64,000 bases of DNA from Pseudomonas sp. PB120. GTDB lineage: Bacteria; Pseudomonadota; Gammaproteobacteria; Pseudomonadales; Pseudomonadaceae. The notes beneath the pieces were generated by a model. It was not told the origin of the DNA. It was given only the letters and a program-made list of their open reading frames with translations, and did no database searches. Positions within the stretch are counted from its first letter, which is position 1; each line of letters starts with the position of its first letter. Location of the stretch: NCBI RefSeq assembly GCF_009761815.1, contig NZ_RWIN01000040.1:1-64000 (forward strand), read 5' to 3'. Below are positions 8,910 to 18,821 of the stretch, in pieces. A program made the translations under genes and the position numbers.

Positions 8910-11900
8910 ATGTCAACCCTGCGCACCTTTTTCATGATGGCCCTGCTGGGCTTGAGTCTTACTGTCGGTACATTGCAAGCGGCCGAGCCGCCGTCCAGCG
9001 AAGCCGTGCAGGCAAGCCTGGACAAGATCGCCGACCGCAAGCTGCCGGAGGCCGATCAGAAAGCCCTGCAAACCCTCCTGCAAAACACGCTCACGCAACT
9101 CAACAACGAGCGTGATTACCAGCAGAAGCTGACCGATCTCAAGCAGCAGTTGGCCACAGCGCCCAAGCAGAACGTCGAGAACCAGCGCGAGCTGGCACGG
9201 CTCAAAGCCACGAAAACGGTGCCCTTGGCCCAGCGTTACGGCAACCTGTCGATCCAGCAACTGGAGCAAATGCTCACCGAGCGCTCCACCCAGCAAAGCG
9301 ACCTGCAAAAGGCGCTGGGCGACGCCAACAGTCTGGTGATCACCGCCCAGACCCGTCCGGAGCGCGCCCAGGCCGAAATTTCCAGCAGCCAGACGCGCAT
9401 CCAGCAGATCAACAACCTGCTCAAGGCCGGCAGAGATAACGGCAAGACTTTGAGCAGCGAGCAACGCGACCTGCTCAATGCCGAGCTCGCGGCGCTCAAC
9501 GCGTTGATCCCGCTACGCCGCCAGGAGCTGGCCGGCAACAGCCAGTTGCAGGACCTGGGCAACAGCCAGCATGACCTGCTCTCGGAAAAATCCGATCGCC
9601 TGGACCAGGAAATCCAGGAGCTGCAAAACCTGATCAACCAGAAGCGCCTGGCGCAGTCCCAGGAAACCGTGACGCAGCAGTCCATCGAAGCACAGAAGGC
9701 CGGCGGCAGCAGTTTGCTGGCGACTGAAAGCGCGGCGAACCTGAAGTTGTCCGACTACCTGCTCAAAAGCACCGACCGCCTCAACATCGTTACCCAGCAA
9801 AACCTGCAGACCAAGCAGCAACTGGACAGCGTGACCCAGAGCGATTCGGCCCTGGACGAGCAGATCAACGTGCTCAAGGGCAGCCTGCTGCTGTCGAAGA
9901 TTCTCTACAAACAGAAACAGGCTTTGCCGCGCCTCAGACTGGACCGCGACCTCGCCGACCAGATCGCCGACATTCGCCTCTATCAGTTTGAAGTCAGCCA
10001 GCAACGGGAATTGCTCAGCAACCCGACCACCTACGTCGACAACTTGCTGTCCACCCAGCCTCCGGAGCAAGTCACCCCGCAGCTGCGCAAAAGCCTGCTG
10101 GAGCTGGCCAACACCCGTGCCGATCTGCTGGAGCGACTGAACCGCGAACTGAGCGCGGTGCTCAACGAATCCATCACGCTGCAACTCAATCAGAAGCAAT
10201 TGCTCAGCACCGCGCAAAGCCTGCGGGCGACGCTTGATGAGCAAATGTTCTGGATCCCCAGCAACAAGCCACTGGACCTGGAATGGATCCGTGCCGTCCC
10301 GGAACGTTTGCAGCGCCAGGTCACGACCCTGCCGTGGGCGTCCAGCCTCAGCGAATTGAGCGATGGCCTGATTCAGCGGCCCTTGCTGTTCCTGCCCTTG
10401 GTGCTGTTGATCGGCGCCCTGCTGTGGCGGCGTAAAAGCCTGTATGCCCGACTGAACAAGGTTCACCAGGACATCGGCCACTTCAAGCGTGACAGCCAGT
10501 GGCACACGCCGCAGGCGATCCTGATCAATATCCTGCTGGCGATGCCGGTCTCGCTGGGCCTGGCGTTATGTGGCCTGGCCCTGCAGATCGACGCCCGCGG
10601 ACAGAACGCCAACATGGGTGCGGCACTCCTGCAAATGGCCCAGGCCTGGCTGGTGTTCTACACCGCGTACCGAATCCTCGCGCCGGGTGGCGTGGCCGAG
10701 TTGCACTTCCGTTGGGAAAAACCGCAGGTCGAGTTCCTGCAGGGCTGGGTCCGCCGGCTCGGACTGGTGGTCATGGCGCTGGTGGCCGTGGTGGCGGTGG
10801 CCGAGTTGCAGCCGGCAACGCTGGCCGACGATGTGCTGGGCATGCCGGTCGTATTGATCTGCTACGCCCTGATGGCGTGGTTGCTCAGCCGTTTGCTGAT
10901 CAGCAGCCCGGCGCACGAGAACGCGTCCCTGTTCCGCAAGGTCGTGGGGATTCTGTTCACCGCCCTGCCCATCGCGTTGTTCGTGGCCGTGTGCTTCGGC
11001 TATTACTACACCGCGCTGAAACTCAGTGACCGGTTGATCAACACCCTGTACCTGCTGATGTTCTGGCTGGTGATAGAAGCCACCTTCGTGCGCGGCCTCA
11101 GCGTCGCGGCCCGGCGCCTGGCGTACCAGCGCGCACTGGCCAAGCGTCAGGCCGCGAAAGAGGCCGGCGATGGCGAAGCGGTGATTGAAGAGCCGACGCT
11201 GGACATTGAAAAGGTCAACGAACAGTCCCTGCGACTGATTCGCCTGGCCCTGCTCGGCGGCTTCATGGCCGCGCTGTACTGGGCCTGGTCCGACCTGATC
11301 TCGGTGTTCTCGTACCTGGACAACGTCACCCTCTACGAATACACCAGCGGCACCGGCGCCACCATGAGCATGGTGCCGATCAGCATCGGCGACATGCTCG
11401 GCGCGCTGATCATCATCGGCATCACCTTCGCCCTCGCGCGCAACTTGCCGGGCTTATTGGAAGTGTTGGTGTTGTCCAAGCTGAACCTGGCGCAAGGCAG
11501 TGCCTATGCGACGACCACGTTGCTGTCCTACGCGATTGCCGGCATCGGTTTTGTCTCGACCCTGTCGACCCTCGGCGTGAGCTGGGACAAGTTGCAATGG
11601 CTGGTGGCAGCGCTGTCGGTCGGTCTCGGTTTCGGGATGCAGGAGATCTTCGCCAACTTCATCTCCGGCATCATGATCCTGTTCGAACGCCCGGTACGGA
11701 TCGGCGACACGATCACCATCGGCAACCTGTCGGGCACGGTGAGCAAGATCCGCATCCGCGCCACCACCATCACCGACTTCGACCGCAAGGACATCATTGT
11801 CCCGAACAAGACGTTCATCACCGGGCAATTGATCAACTGGTCCCTGACGGACACCATCACCCGGGTGACCCTCAAGCTCGGCGTCGATTACGGTTCGGAC

Positions 11901-12260
11901 CTGGACCTGGTCAAAGAGCTGCTGCTCAAAGCCGCGCGTGATAACCCGCGAGTGCTGAAGGATCCGGAGCCGCACGTGTACTTCCTGAACTTCGGCGAAA
12001 GCACCCTCGATCACGAGCTGCGCATGCATGTGCGCGATCTCGGTGACCGTAACCCGGTCATCGATGAGGTCAACCGCTTCATCAACCGCGAGTTCAAGAA
12101 GCAGCACATCAACATCTCGTTCCGGCAGATGGAGGTTTACCTCAAGAACCTGCACGGCGAGGAGTACAAGATCGTGCCGATCGAGTCAGAGGCAAAAACC
12201 ATCGTGCCGCTGGTCGATGGCAAACCCGCGCAAGAGCCGCCACCCGCCAAACTCGACTAA
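8910..12260 (+). CDS. mscK: Large mechanosensitive channel, MscK/KefA type
   Basis: A 1116-residue MscS-superfamily channel. The ATG at 8910 gives a signal peptide (MSTLRTFFMMALLGLSLTVG, cut near residue 24). Residues ~30-450 form a long, Gln-rich periplasmic coiled-coil region. About eleven membrane helices follow from residue ~490. The pore-lining helix and beta domain lie at ~900-1000 (LSVGLGFGMQEIFANFISGI, then RPVRIGDTITIGNLSGTV), the most conserved part of MscS proteins. Such channels open under membrane tension and release K+ and small solutes on hypo-osmotic shock. The length agrees with the MscK family (~1120 residues). The frame is open into the preceding gene, but that is not used. 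It is probably co-transcribed with the K+/H+ antiporter. Confidence 0.92.
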   Translation: MSTLRTFFMMALLGLSLTVGTLQAAEPPSSEAVQASLDKIADRKLPEADQKALQTLLQNTLTQLNNERDYQQKLTDLKQQLATAPKQNVENQRELARLKATKTVPLAQRYGNLSIQQLEQMLTERSTQQSDLQKALGDANSLVITAQTRPERAQAEISSSQTRIQQINNLLKAGRDNGKTLSSEQRDLLNAELAALNALIPLRRQELAGNSQLQDLGNSQHDLLSEKSDRLDQEIQELQNLINQKRLAQSQETVTQQSIEAQKAGGSSLLATESAANLKLSDYLLKSTDRLNIVTQQNLQTKQQLDSVTQSDSALDEQINVLKGSLLLSKILYKQKQALPRLRLDRDLADQIADIRLYQFEVSQQRELLSNPTTYVDNLLSTQPPEQVTPQLRKSLLELANTRADLLERLNRELSAVLNESITLQLNQKQLLSTAQSLRATLDEQMFWIPSNKPLDLEWIRAVPERLQRQVTTLPWASSLSELSDGLIQRPLLFLPLVLLIGALLWRRKSLYARLNKVHQDIGHFKRDSQWHTPQAILINILLAMPVSLGLALCGLALQIDARGQNANMGAALLQMAQAWLVFYTAYRILAPGGVAELHFRWEKPQVEFLQGWVRRLGLVVMALVAVVAVAELQPATLADDVLGMPVVLICYALMAWLLSRLLISSPAHENASLFRKVVGILFTALPIALFVAVCFGYYYTALKLSDRLINTLYLLMFWLVIEATFVRGLSVAARRLAYQRALAKRQAAKEAGDGEAVIEEPTLDIEKVNEQSLRLIRLALLGGFMAALYWAWSDLISVFSYLDNVTLYEYTSGTGATMSMVPISIGDMLGALIIIGITFALARNLPGLLEVLVLSKLNLAQGSAYATTTLLSYAIAGIGFVSTLSTLGVSWDKLQWLVAALSVGLGFGMQEIFANFISGIMILFERPVRIGDTITIGNLSGTVSKIRIRATTITDFDRKDIIVPNKTFITGQLINWSLTDTITRVTLKLGVDYGSDLDLVKELLLKAARDNPRVLKDPEPHVYFLNFGESTLDHELRMHVRDLGDRNPVIDEVNRFINREFKKQHINISFRQMEVYLKNLHGEEYKIVPIESEAKTIVPLVDGKPAQEPPPAKLD

Positions 12261-12273
12261 CCGCCCTATCCCT

Positions 12274-13772
<1,499 letters not shown>

Positions 13773-13778
13773 TACCAG

Positions 13779-14180
13779 TCAGATAAAGGTCTCTACTGAG
13801 GTACCGAAGCGCTCGGCCAACCAACGGATCTGCCGCAGGTTGAGCTGACGCTTGCCGCTCAGGATCTCGGATACCACGGACTGGGTGCCGACGCCGGGCA
13901 GGTCACTCTGGGTCAGTCCATGTTCGCGCATCAGGTAGCTGAGGACGTCGACGCCGCTGGCTTCGGCCATGGGGTGATGTGTGTGATCCCATTCCTCAAT
14001 CCAGTCGCCGATGATGTCGACAAGGCTCATCAGTGGGTGCGACTCGTCATCGCCGGTCATTTCAAGCAGCTCATCGAGCGCCAGCACCAGCCTGTCATAG
14101 TCGTCTTCGTTTTTCGGCTTGCGCAGCAATGGCGATACAAACTCCCAGTGCTCAACTGCCTGTTTGATCAGCACACTCAT
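13779..14180 (-). CDS. higA: HigA-type antitoxin, HTH domain
   Basis: A 133-residue DNA-binding antitoxin. The N-terminal half (residues ~1-75) is an acidic helical region that probably contacts the toxin. The C-terminal half carries a helix-turn-helix of the Xre/HigA type (LTQSDLPGVGTQSVVSEILS, then GKRQLNLRQIRWLAERFGTS). The start at 14180 is preceded by GGAGGG at ideal distance and overlaps the toxin stop codon as ATGA; the frame also opens six codons earlier, but that would bury the ribosome binding site. Toxin-first order is typical of higBA. HigA normally represses its own operon together with HigB, and a strong palindrome lies upstream of the operon. Confidence 0.88.
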   Translation of the reverse strand: MSVLIKQAVEHWEFVSPLLRKPKNEDDYDRLVLALDELLEMTGDDESHPLMSLVDIIGDWIEEWDHTHHPMAEASGVDVLSYLMREHGLTQSDLPGVGTQSVVSEILSGKRQLNLRQIRWLAERFGTSVETFI

Positions 14181-14473
14181 TCTCTTCCCTCCTTCCATTT
14201 TCCTCGGTCATATTCGCGATGATCCAGCACATGCTTGATGTAAAGCTTCTGATGCTGATACCTGACATAGGCAATCAAGCGCAGCTTGTTTCCACCGATA
14301 TCGAAGACGTGTAACTCCCCAACCTTATCGGTCGCAGCAAACAGCGATTTCATTGCCGAAAAATCGCAAGGGCTGTTTCGCTTTACCAGTCGATACCAGT
14401 GATCAAGCGCCGTCGCCGCATGGGGCCATTTCTCTTTCGAATCCCGAATTCGTTTTTCTGAAAAAACGCGCAT
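14177..14473 (-). CDS. higB: HigB-type mRNA interferase toxin
   Basis: A 98-residue basic protein of the HigB family. It starts MRVFSEKRIRDSKEKWPHAA, contains WYRLVKRNSPCDFSAMKSLF and the family signature FDIGGNKLRLIAYVRYQHQK, and ends HVLDHREYDRGKW. HigB toxins are RelE-fold ribonucleases that cut mRNA on the ribosome. The Lys/Arg/His residues of the IGGNKLRL and KHVLDHREYD blocks are where catalytic and RNA-binding residues are expected. It is translationally coupled to the antitoxin. The pair lies between selO and trxC, outside any visible mobile element. Confidence 0.9.
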   Translation of the reverse strand: MRVFSEKRIRDSKEKWPHAATALDHWYRLVKRNSPCDFSAMKSLFAATDKVGELHVFDIGGNKLRLIAYVRYQHQKLYIKHVLDHREYDRGKWKEGRE

Positions 14474-14483
14474 GCAATGTCCT

Positions 14484-14543
14484 TATCGCATTTTGCTATG
14501 GATGAGTTAACCATAGGGAGCCGATATCGCAAGTTGCGATATC
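14484..14543 (-). promoter_or_regulatory. Operator region of the higBA operon
   Basis: A perfect inverted repeat, GATATCGCAA (14523-14532), one central base, TTGCGATATC (14534-14543), lies 50 bases upstream of the toxin start. A degenerate second copy, TATCGCA (14484-14490), TTT, TGCTATG (14494-14500), sits ~10 bases before the toxin start codon. A third inverted pair, CTATGG/CCATAG (14496-14501 and 14511-14516), lies between them. Paired TATCGCAA-type sites are what a dimeric HigA repressor would bind, so I read this as the autoregulatory operator and promoter. Confidence 0.7.
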
Positions 14544-14668
14544 ACCAGGCCGACAAATGGCGCGTCGGCACTCTCCCAGCGTAGATTCGCTGCGCTTGAT
14601 CGAACGATTGAAAATATGAGCAAACGTCTCCAAATAGAGGTGATTGGCTTCTCAACAGGACCGCATCC

Positions 14669-15103
14669 ATGACCGACCCACTCCTCATCCCCTGCCCCCA
14701 CTGCAATGGCCTGAACCGCATCCCCGCCGAGCGCCTTGCCGACCATCCGAAATGCGGTCGTTGCAAGGCTGAGGTCTTGCTGAGCAAGCCGTTCGAATTG
14801 AAACAAGGCGATTACGCCAGCCAGATCAAGGGCGATCTGCCACTGCTGGTGGACGTATGGGCGGACTGGTGCGGGCCGTGCAAGTCGTTTGCGCCGGTGT
14901 TTGAGCAGGCAGCCGGCCAGCTGGCGGGGAAATGCAGGCTGGCCAAGCTGGACAGCGAGGCGAACCAGCAGTTGTCGGCGCAGCTGGGGATTCGCTCGAT
15001 TCCGAGCTTGATTCTGTTCAAGAACGGCCGGGAAGTGGCGCGCCAGAGCGGGGCTTTCCCGTTGCCGCAGTTGATGAGCTGGTTGCGTAGCCAGGGTATT
15101 TGA
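14669..15103 (+). CDS. trxC: Thioredoxin 2 (zinc-containing)
   Basis: A 144-residue cytoplasmic disulfide reductase. An N-terminal zinc ribbon carries Cys9, Cys12, Cys29 and Cys32 (CPHC...CGRC), followed by a thioredoxin domain with the active site WCGPC (Cys68 and Cys71) and the cis-proline region IRSIPSLILF. The added zinc module distinguishes TrxC from TrxA. It is monocistronic, divergent from the higBA operon and convergent with the parA-like gene, and ends in a REPIN. Confidence 0.96.
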   Translation: MTDPLLIPCPHCNGLNRIPAERLADHPKCGRCKAEVLLSKPFELKQGDYASQIKGDLPLLVDVWADWCGPCKSFAPVFEQAAGQLAGKCRLAKLDSEANQQLSAQLGIRSIPSLILFKNGREVARQSGAFPLPQLMSWLRSQGI

Positions 15104-15119
15104 GCCACCACAAAAGCAA

Positions 15120-15209
15120 TGTAGGAGCGAGCCTGCTCGCGATAGCGGTGTGTCAGTCACATCTACATTGACTGTCCCACTGCTATCGCGAGCAGGCTCG
15201 CTCCTACAA
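15120..15209. repeat. REPIN between convergent trxC and parA-like genes
   Basis: Inverted arms GTAGGAGCGAGCCTGCTCGC (15121) and GCGAGCAGGCTCGCTCCTAC (ending 15208). The spacer is itself nearly symmetrical around TGACTG. It fills most of the 125-base convergent gap and could serve as a bidirectional transcript end. Confidence 0.9.
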
Positions 15210-15228
15210 TTGATTCGCGGTGACTCTG

Positions 15229-15999
15229 CTAGGCGTTTTCCAGCAGGTTATGCAGGTCGACGAATTGTTGGGTCAGTTTGTGCCGTGGATCGAGGTGGAT
15301 CAGCGGCGTATTGGCCTGATGGGATTCGCGCATGCGCACCGAGCTGCCCAGGTACACCGGCAGGACCGGAAGCCCTTCTGCGATCAGTTCGTCGAGCATT
15401 TGCTGGGGCAGGCTGGCGCGGGCCTGGAACTGGTTGACCACAATGCCTTCGACTTCCAGCCCTTCGTTGTGGTCTTCCTTCAATTCTTCGATTTCTGCCA
15501 GCAGGCCATAGAGCGCCTGGCGGGAGAAGCTGTCGCAATCGAAGGGAATCAACACACGATCAGCGGCAATCAACGCCGATACCGCATAGAAGTTCAATGC
15601 TGGCGGCGTATCCAGATAGATCCGGTCGTAATCTTCCGCCAGTTCATCGAGCAATTTGCGCAGTTTGTTGATCTTGTGTTTCGCCTCGAGCTTGGGCTGC
15701 AGGTCGGCCAGCTCGGCGGTGGCGGTGATGACATGGAGGTTGTCGAACGGCGTTTCGTAGATATCGACCTGGTTTTTCTTGGAGAACGGCCCGGAAGACA
15801 GGGTCTGCTTGAAAAAATCGGCGATCCCCATCGGGATGTCGTCACCGGTGAGCCCCGTCAGGTATTGCGTGGAGTTGGCTTGAGCGTCCAGGTCCACCAA
15901 TAAGGTGCGATAACCCTCGCTGGCGCTGACCGCTGCCAAATTGCAGGCAATACTGGACTTGCCTACACCACCTTTCTGATTGAAGACCACGCGCCGCAT
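15229..15999 (-). CDS. ParA-family ATPase, orphan
   Basis: A 256-residue MinD/ParA-type ATPase. The deviant Walker A motif KGGVGKSS lies at residues 9-16, directly after the start MRRVVFNQ. A Walker A' [12 protein letters not shown] and a Walker B-like [12 protein letters not shown] follow. ParA proteins polymerise or form gradients on nucleoid DNA to position cargo such as chromosome origins, chemoreceptor arrays or pili. No ParB partner lies nearby, so the cargo is unknown. The ATG at 15999 was chosen over one seven codons upstream because it puts the P-loop at the normal distance from the N-terminus. Confidence 0.88.
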   Translation of the reverse strand: MRRVVFNQKGGVGKSSIACNLAAVSASEGYRTLLVDLDAQANSTQYLTGLTGDDIPMGIADFFKQTLSSGPFSKKNQVDIYETPFDNLHVITATAELADLQPKLEAKHKINKLRKLLDELAEDYDRIYLDTPPALNFYAVSALIAADRVLIPFDCDSFSRQALYGLLAEIEELKEDHNEGLEVEGIVVNQFQARASLPQQMLDELIAEGLPVLPVYLGSSVRMRESHQANTPLIHLDPRHKLTQQFVDLHNLLENA

Positions 16000-16149
16000 G
16001 TCAAACACTCCATGTATCAAAGAATGACCGAGTGTAGTGGTCTACCGCTCGGCTTCGCTAGCACTACCCTCACGTTTTCGATGCTGGCCATGCGACAGCT
16101 TCTCGCGAACCAGCCGGTACATTTATAGTGAGCAAAATGTAACCAGTAT

Positions 16150-16178
16150 TTGCTACACGCCCAATGCAACGGGATAAT
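16150..16178 (+). promoter_or_regulatory. Candidate promoter of the aryl polyene operon
   Basis: TTGCTA (16150-16155), 17-base spacer, GATAAT (16173-16178), a reasonable sigma-70 promoter ~85 bases upstream of the first aryl polyene gene. The rest of the 264-base divergent gap (16000-16263) shows no other feature that I can support. Confidence 0.5.
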
Positions 16179-16263
16179 GCGCGCCACTCGGCGTTAACCG
16201 CCACGTAAGGTCTGTCGCCGTTTACGACTCTTCGCGTCAAGGAAGCCCGCAGGGGCGGGATGA

Positions 16264-16989
16264 ATGTCTGTGATCAACTTCAACATCGCCCAATGGCGCG
16301 CTTGGGCCCCTGGGCTCGAAAGCGTGGACGATTGGCAGGCCTGGAGCCGACAACCGGTCGTGCTTGCCAGCAGCGATGCCGCCCCCGACGTGTCGTTCCT
16401 GCCGGCCATGCAGCGCCGGCGCCTCAGCCGTCTGGCGCGAATGGCGTTCAGCGTTGGCTGGCCCTTGGCCGATGGTCGACAGGACCTACCGCTGGTCTTT
16501 ATTTCGCGCCACGGGGAAACCCCGCGCACGTTCGACATTCTCAGCGATCTGGCCACCGATCAGCCGTTGTCGCCAACCCAGTTCAGCCTGTCGGTGCATA
16601 ACGCGATTATCGGCCTGTGGTCGATCATGCGCGGTGAAACCAGCGAAATGACGGCCCTCGCCGCCGCCGGCGATGGCCTTGAACACGGCATGCTAGAGGC
16701 CGCGGCGCTGCTTGAGGAAGGCGCGCCCGCCGTGCTGCTGGTGGTCACCGAAGAGCACCCCCCCGAGGCCTACTCGACCTGGATTGACGATGTGCCGTTC
16801 CCCTACGCAGTTGGCCTGTTGCTGACCCCCGGCAACGACTGGCAGTTGTCCCTGAACAGTGCGTCGGATGAGTTGTCCAACAGCCACTGGCCCCACGCCC
16901 TGAACCTGGTGCGTGCTTTGCTCGGCCAGCAGACTACCTGCCAACATGCCTGGAAAAATCGTGTATGGACCTGGCAACGCAACCCGTAA
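16264..16989 (+). CDS. Ketosynthase-like protein, aryl polyene chain-length type
   Basis: A 241-residue protein matching the short ketoacyl-synthase-like N-terminal domain (PF13723 type) that begins many aryl polyene clusters. It contains the conserved opening QWRAWAPGLES and the PAMQRRRLSRLARMAF block. Where a true ketosynthase has its catalytic cysteine it has SLSVHNAIIGLWS, so it should be non-condensing and may pair with an active ketosynthase as a chain-length factor. The ATG at 16264 has a strong purine-rich ribosome binding site. Its end overlaps the acyltransferase gene by 25 bases, so it leads the operon. Confidence 0.8.
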   Translation: MSVINFNIAQWRAWAPGLESVDDWQAWSRQPVVLASSDAAPDVSFLPAMQRRRLSRLARMAFSVGWPLADGRQDLPLVFISRHGETPRTFDILSDLATDQPLSPTQFSLSVHNAIIGLWSIMRGETSEMTALAAAGDGLEHGMLEAAALLEEGAPAVLLVVTEEHPPEAYSTWIDDVPFPYAVGLLLTPGNDWQLSLNSASDELSNSHWPHALNLVRALLGQQTTCQHAWKNRVWTWQRNP

Positions 16990-17774
16990 CTGCTAAACAC
17001 CGCGACGCCTATTACTGGCGTCTGCTGGCGACTGCCGCAAGTTTCACCCTCTTCGGGCTGGGAGGGCTGTGCCTGCGATTGCTGGTGTTCCCGCTGCTCA
17101 GTTGCCTGCCGGGCGATGCCCAGACACATCGGCAGCGGGCACGGCATACGGTCGCTCGGCTGTTCTGGTTTTTTGTCCGGTTCATGGCCCGCACCGGGGT
17201 GCTGACCTACGACATTCAGGGCGCGGAGAAACTCGGTCGCCCGGGTCAGATGATCATCGCCAATCACCCGTCGCTGATTGATGTGGTGTTCCTGATCGGG
17301 CTGGTGCGCCACGCCAATTGCGTGGTCAAGCAAAGCCTTTGGCAAAACCCTTTTACCCGTGGCCCGCTGCGCCGCACCGACTACATCAGCAACGACGGCA
17401 GCATGGACATGCTCGACGCCGCAGCCGATGCGCTGAAAAGCGGCCAGACCCTGATCATTTTTCCCGAAGGCACGCGCACCCAGCCCGGCCAGCCGCCGGC
17501 CTTTCATCGGGGGGCTGCAGCGATTGCGCTGCGGGGTGCGAAAATCCTCACCCCGGTGATCATCAAGGTCAGCCCGACCACGCTCACCAAAGCCGAACCC
17601 TGGTATCGGATCCCGAATCGTCGCGTTCACTTCAGTTTCCGTGTCGGGGCCGATATAGACCCACAGACTTTCGCTGCGCAAGGCCCCGCACCTCAAGCCT
17701 CGCGCAAGCTCAATGATTACCTGCATCACTACTTTATTAAGGAGCTCGCCGAAGATGAGCGATCTGCACCGTGA
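16965..17774 (+). CDS. 1-acyl-glycerol-3-phosphate acyltransferase-like (PlsC family)
   Basis: A 269-residue membrane-bound acyltransferase. It has an N-terminal membrane helix (~residues 20-45), the catalytic NHPSLID box (the H-x4-D motif), the substrate motif FPEGTRTQPGQPPAFHRGA, and a later VIIKVSPTTLTKAEPW block. In aryl polyene clusters such enzymes are thought to attach the polyene acyl chain to a glycerol or lipid anchor in the inner membrane. It overlaps the previous gene by 25 bases and the next by 20. Confidence 0.85.
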   Translation: MDLATQPVTAKHRDAYYWRLLATAASFTLFGLGGLCLRLLVFPLLSCLPGDAQTHRQRARHTVARLFWFFVRFMARTGVLTYDIQGAEKLGRPGQMIIANHPSLIDVVFLIGLVRHANCVVKQSLWQNPFTRGPLRRTDYISNDGSMDMLDAAADALKSGQTLIIFPEGTRTQPGQPPAFHRGAAAIALRGAKILTPVIIKVSPTTLTKAEPWYRIPNRRVHFSFRVGADIDPQTFAAQGPAPQASRKLNDYLHHYFIKELAEDERSAP

Positions 17775-18015
17775 GATAAAACTGCTGATCATCGACGCCC
17801 TCGGCCTTGAAGACATCAATGCCGAAGACATCGGCGATAACCAGACGCTGTTTGGCGAAGGCCTGGGCCTGGACTCGGTTGACGCACTGGAACTCGGCCT
17901 GGCGATCCAGAAAAAGTACGGCATCAAAATCGACGCCGACGCCAAGGACACCCGCAATCACTTCAGCAACGTGGCGAGCCTTGCGGCGTTCGTCACCGCA
18001 AAACAGGCAGCTTGA
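17755..18015 (+). CDS. Acyl carrier protein 1 of the aryl polyene pathway
   Basis: An 86-residue acidic carrier protein with the phosphopantetheine site LGLDSVDALEL; Ser41 is the attachment point. It holds the growing polyene as a thioester. The ATG at 17755 gives a normal carrier-protein N-terminus (MSDLHREIKLL); the frame runs 14 codons further upstream inside the acyltransferase gene. It resembles the first of the paired carriers (ApeE-like) of E. coli. Confidence 0.88.
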   Translation: MSDLHREIKLLIIDALGLEDINAEDIGDNQTLFGEGLGLDSVDALELGLAIQKKYGIKIDADAKDTRNHFSNVASLAAFVTAKQAA

Positions 18016-18024
18016 GACCGGACC

Positions 18025-18279
18025 ATGCAAACTCGTGACGACATTTACAACACCCTGCGCGATGCTCTGGTCGAACTCTTCGAGCTGGAGCCCGAGCGCG
18101 TGAGCCTCGAATCCAACCTGTACCAGGACCTGGAAATCGACAGCATCGACGCGGTCGACCTGATCGATCACATCAAACGCCAGACTGGCAAGAAGATCGC
18201 CGCCGAAGAATTCAAATCGGTGCGCACTGTCAGCGACGTGGTCGAGGCGGTCTATCGACTGGTTCAACCGGCCGCATGA
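18025..18279 (+). CDS. Acyl carrier protein 2 of the aryl polyene pathway
   Basis: An 84-residue carrier protein with DLEIDSIDAVDL; Ser40 should carry phosphopantetheine. Two adjacent carrier proteins are a standard trait of aryl polyene loci, and only 9 bases separate them. The stop overlaps the next start (ATGA). Confidence 0.88.
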   Translation: MQTRDDIYNTLRDALVELFELEPERVSLESNLYQDLEIDSIDAVDLIDHIKRQTGKKIAAEEFKSVRTVSDVVEAVYRLVQPAA

Positions 18280-18821
18280 GCCGACTGATTGGCCTTGGCC
18301 TGCTGCTGGCAGGCCTGCTGTACCCCTTCGCGGTGTATTTCGGCATGGAACATTTCGCTCCGTGGCAGTTCGGTCTGTTGCTGGGCAGTCTGTGGCTGGC
18401 CCGCGCGCTCACGGGCGTGCGGCGACCGGGCAGCCGGTGGATGGCCACCGTCGCCATCATGTTTTGCCTGTTGCTTGCCGTGTTCGACAGCCCGGCCCTG
18501 CTGCGCTGGTACCCGGTATTGATCAGCGGATTCATGCTGGCGTTGTTCGGGCTGAGCTTGAGGTACGGTCCACCGATGGTCGAACGCCTGGCCCGCCTGC
18601 GCGAACCGCACTTGCCGGCCAAGGCCATTCGCTATACCCGCCGGGTCACCATGGCCTGGAGCGTGTTTTTTCTCTGCAACGGTTTGTGCGCGGCCGTCCT
18701 GACACTGTGGGCGCCGCTGAGTTGGTGGATGTTGTACACCGGCCTGATCTCCTATGGATTGATCGGCCTGATGTTTGCCATTGAATGGCTGATACGACAA
18801 CGGGTACGAGGCCACCCATGA
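18276..18821 (+). CDS. COG4648-type integral membrane protein
   Basis: A 181-residue hydrophobic protein with about five to six membrane helices, starting LIGLGLLLAGLLYPFAVYFG and containing a central MVERLARLREPHLPAKAIRY loop that is basic and probably cytoplasmic. A protein of this type lies beside the carrier proteins in most aryl polyene clusters. Its role is not established; it could be a scaffold for the membrane-bound synthase complex. It overlaps both neighbours by 4 bases. Confidence 0.75.
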   Translation: MSRLIGLGLLLAGLLYPFAVYFGMEHFAPWQFGLLLGSLWLARALTGVRRPGSRWMATVAIMFCLLLAVFDSPALLRWYPVLISGFMLALFGLSLRYGPPMVERLARLREPHLPAKAIRYTRRVTMAWSVFFLCNGLCAAVLTLWAPLSWWMLYTGLISYGLIGLMFAIEWLIRQRVRGHP

